DNA from: Actinomyces sp. ZJ308
Lineage (GTDB): Bacteria > Actinomycetota > Actinomycetes > Actinomycetales > Actinomycetaceae
Assembly: GCF_011752065.1 (NCBI RefSeq)
Contig: NZ_JAAIJY010000008.1
Location: 26,262-90,261, forward strand
Length of the DNA: 64,000 nt
Direction of reading: 5' to 3'
Positions 1-8,480 of the stretch are shown here, piece after piece. The notes under the pieces were generated by a model. The model did not search any database and was not told the origin of the DNA. It saw only the letters and a list, made by a program, of their open reading frames with translations. Each line of letters begins with the position of its first letter. Within the stretch, counting starts at the first letter, position 1. Made by a program: the position numbers and the translations under genes.

Positions 1-96
1 GCCGAGCTCGCTGGCCACGTCCTCGGCGAGCTCGGGGTGAGCGCGCCCGGAGACGACGACCAACCGCTTCTCGCCCTTGGTGATGATGCCCGTCAT
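1..96 (-). CDS. prs: Ribose-phosphate pyrophosphokinase, N-terminal part (window edge)
   Basis: Only the first 32 codons are present; the gene runs off the left edge. The ATG is at 94-96 on the complement. The peptide begins MTGIITKGEKRLVVVSGRAH, the usual start of actinobacterial PRPP synthetase, where the SGRAHPELAE stretch begins the first phosphoribosyltransferase-like lobe. The enzyme makes PRPP from ribose 5-phosphate and ATP for nucleotide, His and Trp synthesis. It lies downstream of glmU on the same strand, the classic actinobacterial glmU-prs order. The identification rests on a short stretch but the motif is distinctive. Confidence 0.85.
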   Translation of the reverse strand, partial: MTGIITKGEKRLVVVSGRAHPELAEDVASELG

Positions 97-171
97 AACG
101 TGGTTCCCTTCTCACGGCCGGTGCGGCCCTCGGTGTGACTGATGGAGGAGGAGTTGGAGGCAGGTGGCTGA

Positions 172-215
172 CCCAGCCGACCCAGTCGACCCAGCCGACC
201 CGATCGGCCGGGTCG
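172..215. repeat. 9-bp tandem repeat and small hairpin between glmU and prs
   Basis: Three head-to-tail copies of CCCAGYCGA occupy 172-198. They run into a 7-bp inverted repeat, CGACCCG at 196-202 and CGGGTCG at 209-215, with a 6-nt loop. The hairpin lies in the 164-bp glmU-prs spacer and could attenuate glmU read-through. No U-tract follows, so function is uncertain. Confidence 0.4.
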
Positions 216-260
216 CCCCAGTCGGCTCAGCCGGGGCCGACGGTCAGGCGCGCTCATGCG

Positions 261-1253
261 TCAGGCCTGGGCGCCGTCGGCGTCGAGCTGGCTGAAGGGG
301 GCGACGACGCAGCCGGCCGGGATGACGGCGTCGGTGAGGATGGCGTAGGCGCCCACGCGGGCCCCCTGACCGATCCGCGTGGTTCCGCGCACGAGGACGC
401 CCTGCTCAAGGGTGACGTCCTGGGCGAGCTCGGCGGTGACGTCCACCCAGGTGGAGGACGGGTCGACGACGCCGACGCCCTGGGCCATCCAGTCGCGCAG
501 GACGCGGCGGTTGAGCTCGGCGCCGAGCTCGGCGAGCTGGGCGCGGTCGTTGCAGCCCTCGACGAGCCAGTGGTCGGTAACCACGAGGGCGCTGGTGGAC
601 AGGCCCGAGCGGTGGGCGTGGGCGACGACGTCGGTGAGGTAGACCTCGCCCTGGTCGTTGTCCGTGCCCAGGGTCGCCAGGGCGGTGCGCAGGTGGGCGG
701 CGTCGAAGACGTAGACGCCGGCGTTGATCTCCCGGATGGCGCGCTGGGCCTCGGTGGCGTCGCGCTGCTCGACGATGGCCGAGACGGTGCCGTCGGCCTC
801 GCGCACGATGCGCCCGTAGCCGCTGGGGTCGTCGAGCTCGGTGGTCAGCAGGGTGACGGCGTCGCCGCGTTCGGTGTGCTGGGCCAGGAGGGCCTGGAGG
901 GTGGCGGTGTCCAGGAGGGGGACGTCCCCGCTGGTGACGACGACGGGCCCGGTCAGGTCCTCGGGCAGGGAGGCCAGCCCGCAGGCCACGGCCCGCCCGG
1001 TGCCGGGGACCTCGTCCTGGTCGGCCGGGACGGCGTCGGGGGCGACCTCGGCGAGGTGGGCGACGACGGCGTCGCGCTCATGGCGCACGACGACGACGAG
1101 GTGGTGGGGCTCGAGCCCCCTGGCGGCGGTGACGGCGTGGTCCACAAGGCTGCGACCGCCGATCCGGTGCAGGACCTTGGGGGTGACCGATCGCATACGG
1201 GTTCCCTTGCCTGCGGCCATGACGATGACGGCGGCGGGTGCGGTGGGGGTCAC
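261..1253 (-). CDS. glmU: GlmU-like UDP-GlcNAc pyrophosphorylase, short form
   Basis: The N-terminal half is a nucleotidyltransferase: MAAGKGTRM (the G-x-G-T-R-M signature) and the following PKVLH lysine, then PGTGRAV, GDVPLL, YGRI and EINAGVYVF, as in GlmU uridylyltransferase domains. It would make UDP-GlcNAc from GlcNAc-1-P and UTP for cell-wall precursors. The C-terminal left-handed beta-helix is short: a few hexapeptide turns (about residues 255-320), then a stop. At 330 residues it lacks the part that carries the acetyltransferase active-site His in full-length GlmU (about 450-495 residues). I chose GTG at 1251-1253 because AGAAGAGGA lies just upstream; an in-frame GTG at 1268 is possible. 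tRNA-Gln lies upstream and prs downstream. Confidence 0.85.
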   Translation of the reverse strand: MTPTAPAAVIVMAAGKGTRMRSVTPKVLHRIGGRSLVDHAVTAARGLEPHHLVVVVRHERDAVVAHLAEVAPDAVPADQDEVPGTGRAVACGLASLPEDLTGPVVVTSGDVPLLDTATLQALLAQHTERGDAVTLLTTELDDPSGYGRIVREADGTVSAIVEQRDATEAQRAIREINAGVYVFDAAHLRTALATLGTDNDQGEVYLTDVVAHAHRSGLSTSALVVTDHWLVEGCNDRAQLAELGAELNRRVLRDWMAQGVGVVDPSSTWVDVTAELAQDVTLEQGVLVRGTTRIGQGARVGAYAILTDAVIPAGCVVAPFSQLDADGAQA

Positions 1254-1435
1254 GTGTCCTCTTCTCACAGGTTCGTGCCCGGGCTCCCGACGGATCCGGC
1301 CGGCGACCGGACGGAGACGGGGACGGACTCCAACGGTTTCTGATCAGGTACGGATGGACGGACGGGCTGGCGCGCATCCCGCAGGCGGCCGGCGGGCCAC
1401 CGATGGGCGCGAGAGCGAGGGAACCCCAACGCCGT

Positions 1436-1453
1436 AAATACTACGGAATAGTA
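1436..1453 (-). terminator. Possible weak terminator after tRNA-Gln
   Basis: A 5-bp inverted repeat, TACTA (1439-1443) and TAGTA (1449-1453), with a 5-nt loop sits just 3' of the tRNA. On the minus strand it is followed by TTT. It is the only AT-rich patch here. The stem is short, so confidence is low. Confidence 0.3.
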
Positions 1454-1458
1454 CGCCG

Positions 1459-1530
1459 CTCCGCCCCCAGGATTCGAACCCGGGCCTCAAGGCTCCAAAG
1501 GCCTGCGTGCTGCCGCTACACCAGGGCGGA
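1459..1530 (-). tRNA. tRNA-Gln (anticodon UUG)
   Basis: The complement folds as a cloverleaf. The acceptor stem is TCCGCCC/GGGCGGA, the D arm is closed by GTG/CAC, the anticodon loop is CTTTGGA with anticodon TTG, and the T arm is CCGGG-TTCGAAT-CCTGG. The discriminator is G at 1459 and CCA is not encoded. The outermost anticodon-stem pair (C27-T43) is mismatched. A Gln tRNA next to glmU is common in actinobacteria. Confidence 0.93.
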
Positions 1531-1732
1531 AAGGTGCATCCCGGCCCCGGCCGGGCGGCCAGGGGCGTGACGCCGGGACAGTCTCTCACGTCCTGGCGGC
1601 CCTCGGCACCTTCGACGCCGCCCGGCTCAGCCGGCCTCAGTTCAAGCCGGCTCCCGCATCGGCGGGCGGGCGGACCGATGCCACACTCGCAGGACTTCGC
1701 GGTCGGCCGGGCCGACAGGGCAGGATGGGCCC

Positions 1733-2959
1733 ATGTCCAGTTCCCCCGCCTCTCCCCCTCCCTCCTCACCGTCCTCTCGCAGGCCGGCGGTGCGGCTCGT
1801 CGAGCTCGACGGGCTGCGCGGGCTGGCCGCCGTCGTCGTGCTCATCCACCACGTCCTGGAGACCGTGCCGGCCCTGGCGGAGGTCGGTGCCCGCCCCGGC
1901 GTCGTGCCCGCCGGGACCTTCAACCGGATCCTGACCCAGAGCCCGCTCCACCTGCTGTGGGCCGGTCACGAGGCCGTCCTCATCTTCTTCGTCCTGTCCG
2001 GCGTGGCCCTGACCTACCCGGTGGCCCGCCGCCACGCCCAGGGACGGCGCTTTGACTGGGTCGACTACGCCCCCCGGCGCTTCGTGCGCCTGTGGCTGCC
2101 GGCGGCGGCCTCCACCACCTTCGCGGTCATCGCGATGCTGCTCATCCCGCGCTCGACCAATCCGGTGCTGGGGCACTGGATGACCGTCACCCACCCCACG
2201 GGACTGGGCGCGCGGCAGATGCTCATGGAGTACCTGCTCATCCCCAAGCACGCCTACCGCAACACGGTCCTGTGGTCGCTGCACGCCGAGGCGATCTTCT
2301 CCTTCGTGCTGCCCCTGATGATCCTCGGGGTGGCCCTGTGCGCCCGGTGGCGTATCTCCTGGCTGCCGGTGGCGGCCGCCCTGGCCGTCCCGGTCATCAC
2401 CGCCAGTCCCGGCTCGGGCAGCTACCTGCCGGTGTTCACCGTCGGCGCGGTCATGGGCTGGGCCTGGGGCCATGACCCCGCCCCCGTCCCGGAGCGCCCC
2501 CGCCCCTGGGCGACGGCGCAGGCCCTGGTCTGCCTGGTGCTCATCACCCTGGCCTGGTGGCCGGGGATGGAGAGCCACACGGCCCAACGCGTCGCCAACG
2601 CGGTCACCCTGGCGGCGGCCGCCTACCTGGTCCACCTCGTGGTGCGCGCCGGGGCGCTGCGCGGCCTGCTGCGCTCGCGCACGGTGCAGTACCTGGGGCT
2701 CATGTCCTTCTCCCTCTACCTGGTGCACGAGCCGGTCGTGGTCTCCCTGCGGCTGCTGACGCAGTCGATCTCACCGTGGTGGCTGCTCATTCTGGCCCCG
2801 CTGGTCTCGGCGCCACTGACCTGGCTCTTCCAGCGCTACATCGAGGCTCCCAGCCACCGGCTGGCGCGTCGGACCGGCGCCCTGGCCTCGGCGCGCTTCA
2901 CGCAGTGGTCCGAGCGTCGTCGGGCCGGCCGCCGGGTCAGCCGAGCCGGTGGGGTGTGA
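1733..2959 (+). CDS. Acyltransferase family 3 membrane protein (OafA/YrhL-like)
   Basis: This 408-residue protein has about ten hydrophobic segments. After a Ser/Pro-rich N-terminus it carries the AT3 signature VELDGLRGLAAVVVLIHH, in which Arg29 and His40 match the conserved R-x10-H pair. Later it has FFVLSGVAL and YLGLMSFSLYLVHEPV, both typical of the family. AT3 proteins move acetyl or other acyl groups onto extracytoplasmic glycans. The acceptor here is unknown; the polysaccharide locus starting at 4 kb is a plausible source. The gene overlaps the downstream TetR gene or nearly so, suggesting co-transcription. Confidence 0.85.
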   Translation: MSSSPASPPPSSPSSRRPAVRLVELDGLRGLAAVVVLIHHVLETVPALAEVGARPGVVPAGTFNRILTQSPLHLLWAGHEAVLIFFVLSGVALTYPVARRHAQGRRFDWVDYAPRRFVRLWLPAAASTTFAVIAMLLIPRSTNPVLGHWMTVTHPTGLGARQMLMEYLLIPKHAYRNTVLWSLHAEAIFSFVLPLMILGVALCARWRISWLPVAAALAVPVITASPGSGSYLPVFTVGAVMGWAWGHDPAPVPERPRPWATAQALVCLVLITLAWWPGMESHTAQRVANAVTLAAAAYLVHLVVRAGALRGLLRSRTVQYLGLMSFSLYLVHEPVVVSLRLLTQSISPWWLLILAPLVSAPLTWLFQRYIEAPSHRLARRTGALASARFTQWSERRRAGRRVSRAGGV

Positions 2960-2963
2960 CGCC

Positions 2964-3755
<792 letters not shown>

Positions 3756-3769
3756 CGAGAAGCGCCCAG

Positions 3770-3784
3770 AGCCTCCCAGAGGCT
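3770..3784 (+). terminator. Small hairpin after TetR gene
   Basis: AGCCTC (3770-3775) and GAGGCT (3779-3784) form a 6-bp stem with a CCA loop 14 nt past the TetR stop, followed by TTTC. It is a weak intrinsic-terminator candidate. Confidence 0.35.
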
Positions 3785-3977
3785 TTCAGGGCCTCTCGGT
3801 ACTGACCGCCGCCGGCCGCCGCCGTCACGCCGAGCATCCGAGCCGAACGATCCGCCGTCAGGTTCATCACTCCCCGGCCGGTCGGCCGATCCGCAAGCGC
3901 GGGCAATCCGCTCGCATCGAGCCCTAGCGGGTGCTGAGAAGTGCCCGGGAACGGGGTGATTCACTTCTCGCGCCCGG

Positions 3978-4004
3978 TTCACGTCCTGGTGGGCGCGCTA
4001 TTCT
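3978..4004 (+). promoter_or_regulatory. Candidate promoter of the polysaccharide locus
   Basis: TATTCT at 3999-4004 is a good -10 hexamer. TTCACG at 3978-3983 could be a weak -35 with 15-bp spacing. It lies 31 bp upstream of the Wzz-type gene at 4035. The rest of the 279-bp gap between 3755 and 4035 shows nothing else clear. Confidence 0.4.
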
Positions 4005-4034
4005 GTTGCTCCCGCAATCACCGAAACGGAACCC

Positions 4035-4694
4035 ATGGACCCGGAAACCCTCATCATCGCGCTGCGCAAGAACGCAGTCCTTGTGGTCATGCACGTTGTG
4101 CTGGGCACCATCATCGGCCTTGTCTTCGGCCTGCTGACGCCCGCGCAGTACACCTCCACTGCCAACGCGAACCTGGGGGTGGAGAACAGTGAGTCCAACC
4201 CCACCAACACCTTCAACTACCTGACCTCCATCATGCCGACGCTGGTGGAGATCGGGACCTCGGAGAGCACCTTCGCGGAGGTCTCCAGGACCACGGGGAT
4301 CAGTCAGCAGGAGCTGCGCAAGTCCGTTTCGGTGACGAGCAAGACCGGCACGACGCTGGTCGAGATCCGGGCCACCAGCACCGACCCCGAGCGCGCTCAC
4401 AGGATCGCCGAGGCCGAGCTGACCGCGCTGGACAAAGTGGCCCGTGACCTGTCCAACTCCGGGCAGCCGGGGAACACGACCGCCACTCTCAAGGCGGTCG
4501 ACTCCCCCACGACTCCCACCTCGCCCTCGAGCCTGTCGGCCGTCTCCACCGCGCTCATCGGAGCCGCCATCGGCCTGGCCGCCGGCGCCGTCATGGCCAT
4601 CCTGCTGTACTTCCTGAGCCAGAAGAATCCCCAGGACAAGGTCGAGGACCCGCTGCTCATCATCGGGCGCCGTCGTTCCCGGGAAGACTCCTGA
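4035..4694 (+). CDS. Wzz-type chain-length/polysaccharide co-polymerase protein
   Basis: The protein has 219 residues, with a short cytoplasmic N-terminus, one membrane segment at about 14-34, an extracytoplasmic domain and a second membrane segment at about 170-193 preceded by the Pro-rich PTTPTSPSS. This two-helix plan and the TPAQYTSTANANLGVE start of the outer domain match Wzz/CapA polysaccharide co-polymerases. These set polymer length with a Wzy polymerase in the membrane. There is no fused tyrosine kinase domain; the tail ends in a basic RRRSRE patch. It lies 6 bp upstream of the Wzy-type gene. Confidence 0.85.
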   Translation: MDPETLIIALRKNAVLVVMHVVLGTIIGLVFGLLTPAQYTSTANANLGVENSESNPTNTFNYLTSIMPTLVEIGTSESTFAEVSRTTGISQQELRKSVSVTSKTGTTLVEIRATSTDPERAHRIAEAELTALDKVARDLSNSGQPGNTTATLKAVDSPTTPTSPSSLSAVSTALIGAAIGLAAGAVMAILLYFLSQKNPQDKVEDPLLIIGRRRSREDS

Positions 4695-4700
4695 CCGGCC

Positions 4701-6059
4701 GTGGCCCAGTCCTGGTCGCCGGCCGCATCTCCAGACGGCTCGCAGACGCCGTCCGAGGCCGGTCTCGAGCCCAGTGTCCGGCGACGGCGGCTGGAGACGG
4801 CGATCGCCGTCGTCCTCCTCGTCTGCGTGGGGGTGCGCCGCGAGCTGGCCGCCGCACTGAGCGTCGGCGACTGCGTCGCCCTGGTCTCGATCCCCATCAC
4901 CTGGACGGCCGTGCGCAACGCGCGCCGGTTCTCCCTGCTGCTCGTGCTGTCCATCCTGGCGGCGGGCACGGCCTACATCATGTCCCTGCTGGCCGAGAGC
5001 AGCTTCGTCGTGGAGGCCTGGGCCCGCCGCGCCACCACTCTGAGCCTGCTGGCGGTGCCGTGCGCGGTGGCCGTCTTCGTGTGGGGGGCGCGCCGACTGG
5101 GAACGAGGCGTGCGGCCCTGGCGGTCGGCTTCGGCATGTTCCTGGACTCGCTGCCGCTGATTCAGACCAACCCCAACCCGTGGAAGTTCGGGATCGGTGC
5201 GGCGGTGTCGATCATGGTCCTCAGTCTCGTGGCCAACCGACGTCGACTGCTGCAGATCATCGCCCTGCTGGGGCTCAGCGGCGCCTTCCTCGTCTCCGAC
5301 TCCCGCTCCACCCTGGCCTTCCTGGCCATCATCCTGGGCACGGTCATCTGGCAGGCCCTGGCGTCCTGGGCGCGGTGGCACGTGCCCACCCCGAGGCGTC
5401 TGGCCGTCTCGCAGATCATCGTGCTGGCGGTCGTGGGGGTGACGGCGATGGCCGGGGTCGTCGCGGCCTCGGAGTCCGGGACCCTGGGCGAGGACGCCCA
5501 GAACCGGACCATCGCCCAGTCGTCGAGCTCCTCGGGCCTGCTGCTGTCCGCCCGCCCCGAGCTGGGCGCCTCCTGGGCCCTGTTCCGCAACCGCCCCTGG
5601 GGGTACGGCGCCGGCGTCAAGCCCCGCTTCGAGGACCTGTGGGTGGCCAAGCGAGGCATGGCGGCCCTGGGCTACGACCCGGAGAACGGCTACGTCGAGA
5701 ACTTCATGTTCGGCGGCCGCATCGAGCTGCACTCGGGGGTCATGGACATGTGGGCGGCCGCGTCGATCCCGGGGGCGCTCCTGCTGCTGCTCATCGCCGG
5801 GATGGCGCTGGCGGCGATGATGCGCGACCTGGGCAGGCTCAGGGCCACGCCCTGGCTGTTCTTCGCGGCGCTGACCGTGGTGCAGAACGTGTTCGTCGGG
5901 CCGTGGACGGTGCTGCCCGCCTACCTGCCGATCGTGCTGGGAGCCGCCGTGCTGCAACCGGCCCTGCGCGACGCCGTCCAGCTGGGCGCCGACGACGAAC
6001 CGGCTGAACTCGGCCGGGGACATTCTGCGCGTACGGGGACAGAATTTCTGTCCCCGTAG
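4701..6059 (+). CDS. Wzy/O-antigen-ligase-like polysaccharide polymerase
   Basis: The 452-residue protein is largely hydrophobic, with about ten membrane segments. A large extracytoplasmic loop at about 262-345 contains RNRPWGYGAGVKPRF and a GYVENFMFGG stretch, as in Wzy_C/O-antigen-ligase family proteins. It probably joins undecaprenyl-linked repeat units outside the membrane, or ligates the polymer to an acceptor; sequence alone does not separate these. It starts with GTG at 4701, right after the Wzz-type gene. Its last codons lie in a hairpin (6033-6057) that doubles as a terminator. Confidence 0.75.
   Translation: MAQSWSPAASPDGSQTPSEAGLEPSVRRRRLETAIAVVLLVCVGVRRELAAALSVGDCVALVSIPITWTAVRNARRFSLLLVLSILAAGTAYIMSLLAESSFVVEAWARRATTLSLLAVPCAVAVFVWGARRLGTRRAALAVGFGMFLDSLPLIQTNPNPWKFGIGAAVSIMVLSLVANRRRLLQIIALLGLSGAFLVSDSRSTLAFLAIILGTVIWQALASWARWHVPTPRRLAVSQIIVLAVVGVTAMAGVVAASESGTLGEDAQNRTIAQSSSSSGLLLSARPELGASWALFRNRPWGYGAGVKPRFEDLWVAKRGMAALGYDPENGYVENFMFGGRIELHSGVMDMWAAASIPGALLLLLIAGMALAAMMRDLGRLRATPWLFFAALTVVQNVFVGPWTVLPAYLPIVLGAAVLQPALRDAVQLGADDEPAELGRGHSARTGTEFLSP
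6033..6057. terminator. Hairpin overlapping the wzy-like stop codon
   Basis: ACGGGGACAGA (6033-6043) and TCTGTCCCCGT (6047-6057) form an 11-bp perfect stem with a 3-nt loop. It encodes the last residues of the Wzy-like protein and contains the first base of its TAG stop. It lies between convergent genes and can work in both directions. Confidence 0.6.
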
Positions 6060-6076
6060 GCGTCGATGGCACCCGC

Positions 6077-6108
6077 CCGCGAGTAGGCCTCAGTGATCGT
6101 ACTCGCGG
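6077..6108 (-). terminator. Hairpin overlapping the 3' end of the GT2 gene
   Basis: CCGCGAGTA (6077-6085) and TACTCGCGG (6100-6108) are perfectly complementary with a 14-nt loop. The structure spans the stop codon of the minus-strand gene at 6090. It is a candidate terminator or mRNA end-protecting stem for that gene. Confidence 0.45.
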
Positions 6109-7097
6109 TGGACGCCGCCGCCGGTGCTGGCGGCCAGGATGCCGCGGCCACGGGCCAGCAGCCGTGCGCCCTTGGCGGCGTGCCGCGGACTGCCGATCAG
6201 CGTGCCGCCGGCCGTCCGCAGGCCGCCCACGACGATCCGCACCAAACCACCCGCCGCGGCCCGGGCCCGAATGGCCGGCTGAGCGCCGCCGCCGGCCAGG
6301 GCCAGCTCGACGCGCACCGAGGTGGCGGCATGGGAACGCTGGCGGCGCAGGATCCAGGGGTGGGTGAGCCGCGACGCCGGGACGTGGTCGCGCACGCGCG
6401 CCTCGTCGCACCAGCGAATGACGCCCCCGGCCGCGGTCAGCCGGCGGGTGAAGAGCGTGTCCTCTCCCCCGGTGGCGCCGAAGGCCTCGTCGAAGCGCAG
6501 CCCCGCCTCTCGCACGAAGCCCAGGTCCAGCAGCAGGCAGTTGGACGCGGCCACCGGGCGGACCGTCCCGGTGGGCCAGGTCCTGCGCACGAAGAACTCC
6601 CCCTGTCGCACCCACTGATCCGGCTCGACCTCGTAGACCGGGATGACGGGGCCGGCCACCGCCTGGCAGCCGGTCGAGGCCCACAGCCCCACGAGGGCGG
6701 CGAGCCAGCCGGGCTCCGGGTCCTCGTCGTCGTCGATGAAGACGAGCAGGTCGCGCTCGGCGGTCTCATCGAGCGCGCGGTTGCGCACGGCCGCCACCCC
6801 GGGCCTCTCCTCGACGACGTAGCGCACGCTCACCGCCCCGGGCTCCACCGGCTCGTCCGGCGAGCTGCGCACCGGCACCCCGGCATCGGCGGCCGCCGCG
6901 AGGGCCGCCTCGCGCCCGGATCCCTGCGCGTCATTGTCGATGACGAGGACCTCGACGTCGGAGACGATCCCGCCTCCGTTCTCCTGGCCGGCCTGCTCAG
7001 TGGCCTGCTCAGTGGCTTGCGTCAGGACCCCGCCGACGGCCCGCGCGAGGTCCTCGGGGCGCCGGAAGGTGGGGATGGCGATCGTCAGCCGGCTCAT
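6090..7097 (-). CDS. Family 2 glycosyltransferase
   Basis: This is a GT-A fold transferase of 335 residues. It starts LTIAIPTFRRPEDL, has the nucleotide-binding VLVIDND, and carries the metal-binding DDDED in LLVFIDDDEDPEPGWL. Acceptor-side motifs include GGEDTLFTRRLTAAGG. It is predicted to be cytosolic and to add a sugar to a lipid-linked repeat unit; donor and acceptor cannot be read from sequence. Its ATG overlaps the TGA of the upstream gene by 4 nt, so the two are translationally coupled. It is clearly a paralogue of that neighbour. Confidence 0.88.
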   Translation of the reverse strand: MSRLTIAIPTFRRPEDLARAVGGVLTQATEQATEQAGQENGGGIVSDVEVLVIDNDAQGSGREAALAAAADAGVPVRSSPDEPVEPGAVSVRYVVEERPGVAAVRNRALDETAERDLLVFIDDDEDPEPGWLAALVGLWASTGCQAVAGPVIPVYEVEPDQWVRQGEFFVRRTWPTGTVRPVAASNCLLLDLGFVREAGLRFDEAFGATGGEDTLFTRRLTAAGGVIRWCDEARVRDHVPASRLTHPWILRRQRSHAATSVRVELALAGGGAQPAIRARAAAGGLVRIVVGGLRTAGGTLIGSPRHAAKGARLLARGRGILAASTGGGVHREYDH

Positions 7098-8179
7098 GCG
7101 TTCTTCCTTCCAGTGCGTCCCCGGCCCCGCCGGCTGCGGGGGCGGCCGTACTCGCGCACGTGACCGCCCAGCGCGCCTACGACCATGCCCAGGCCCCCGC
7201 GCGAGGAGACCTCGTAGCGGGCCTGGGCGGGCACGTCACCGCGAGCGCGGGCCACGCCGCCACGTACCCCGTCGACGCCGGCCTTGGCCAGCCCCTTGGC
7301 GCCGTAGCCCAGGCGCAGCCTCAGACGCGCAGGTGTCCCGGACACGCCGCCTCCGGCGGGCCCGGCCGTATCGATGCGCACCCGGGCCCAGGACGAGCCC
7401 GAGCGCAGCGAGCGCTCCAGCACCCAGGCGCGGGTGGCACGGGCCGCGGGCACGCGCTTGGTGACAACAGCCCCGGCCGCGAAGCGGATGACACCGCCGG
7501 CCCGGGTGAGCTGGCGGGTGAAGAGGGAGTCCTCCCCGCCGGTGAGTCCGTAGCGCGGATCGAAGCGCAGCCCCAGGCGCTCGACGACGCCCAGGTCCAG
7601 GAGCAGGTTGCCGGTGTCGGCGCTGCGCACCTGGGCGCCGTCGGCGGCGTCCCAGGAGTCGAAGGCGCCCGAGGCCGTCACCCATGCGGAGGGGTCCGTC
7701 TCGAAGGTCGGTGGGGTGGGGCCGGTGACTGCGGCGCATCCTTGGGCGCGCCAGGTGCCCACCAGGGCGGAGAGCCAGCCCGGTGAGGGGATCTCGTCGT
7801 CGTCGATGAAGACGAGGGCGTCGGAGCCGTGGGCCTCGCTCAGGGCGCGGTTGCGTCCGGCCACGATGCCCGGCTCCGGCTCGTGGACGTAGACCAGCCC
7901 CGACGTCGCAGCCGAGCCGGCTGAGCCGGCCGAGCCGGCCGAATCAGCCCGGTCGGCCGCCCCCGGCTCGCCGGAGAGCTCCGGTGCCTCGCTCTCCAGG
8001 CCCGCCCGGGCGGCCTCGACGACGGCTCGTGCGCCGGCCCGCGGGTCGTTGTCCACGATGAGGACGCCCACCGTCGTCCCCGGCTTGGAGACGTCGTCGG
8101 CCTGGGCCAGCAGCTCGGGGATGACCTGCGCCAGGTACTCGTTGCGCCGGTAGGTGAGCATCGCGATGGTCAGGTGCAC
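7094..8179 (-). CDS. Family 2 glycosyltransferase (paralogue of neighbour)
   Basis: The 361-residue GT-A transferase starts at a GTG preceded by AAGGAAGGA. Motifs: LTIAMLTYRRNEYL, VLIVDNDP, LVFIDDDEIPSPGWLSALVG and GGEDSLFTRQLTRAGGVIRF. Spacing and wording match the downstream GT2, so the pair arose by tandem duplication. An insert at about residues 76-90 is a run of Ser-Ala-Gly and Ala-Asp units encoded by near-identical GCCGGCTGA-like repeats, probably from slippage. It most likely extends the same repeat unit. Confidence 0.88.
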   Translation of the reverse strand: MHLTIAMLTYRRNEYLAQVIPELLAQADDVSKPGTTVGVLIVDNDPRAGARAVVEAARAGLESEAPELSGEPGAADRADSAGSAGSAGSAATSGLVYVHEPEPGIVAGRNRALSEAHGSDALVFIDDDEIPSPGWLSALVGTWRAQGCAAVTGPTPPTFETDPSAWVTASGAFDSWDAADGAQVRSADTGNLLLDLGVVERLGLRFDPRYGLTGGEDSLFTRQLTRAGGVIRFAAGAVVTKRVPAARATRAWVLERSLRSGSSWARVRIDTAGPAGGGVSGTPARLRLRLGYGAKGLAKAGVDGVRGGVARARGDVPAQARYEVSSRGGLGMVVGALGGHVREYGRPRSRRGRGRTGRKNA

Positions 8180-8480
8180 GTCCAGCCCCGTCCTTCCTCC
8201 CGCCTGCCGGCGGCTCTCGGCGTGATATCAAGGTCTAACGGTACTATCACGAACCGGGCGCGCCCCGCGGTCCGGCCCCCGCCCGACGACGTCGCCTCGC
8301 CGGCCCCGTCGGAGGTTCCACGCCCACCGCACGCACCCGCACACACCTCACCAACAGCTCACCGACACCCCTCAGACACCCTGCGCCCCCCTGCGACCAC
8401 CCTGCGACCACTGCACTGAAGACCTCGGGAGTCGTTGCTTCGGCTCTCGACCCGCCCAGAACCCGGAAGGCCCCTGCTCC
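8180..8480. promoter_or_regulatory. Divergent intergenic region with C-rich leader
   Basis: This 301-bp gap separates divergent glycosyltransferase genes. TACTAT at 8242-8247 is a possible -10 element for the plus strand. The stretch 8321-8410 is strikingly C-rich and G-poor on the plus strand (about 51 C against 13 G in 90 nt) and contains a tandem CCTGCGACCA. This composition resembles a Rho-utilisation site in an untranslated leader. The function is inferred. Confidence 0.4.
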
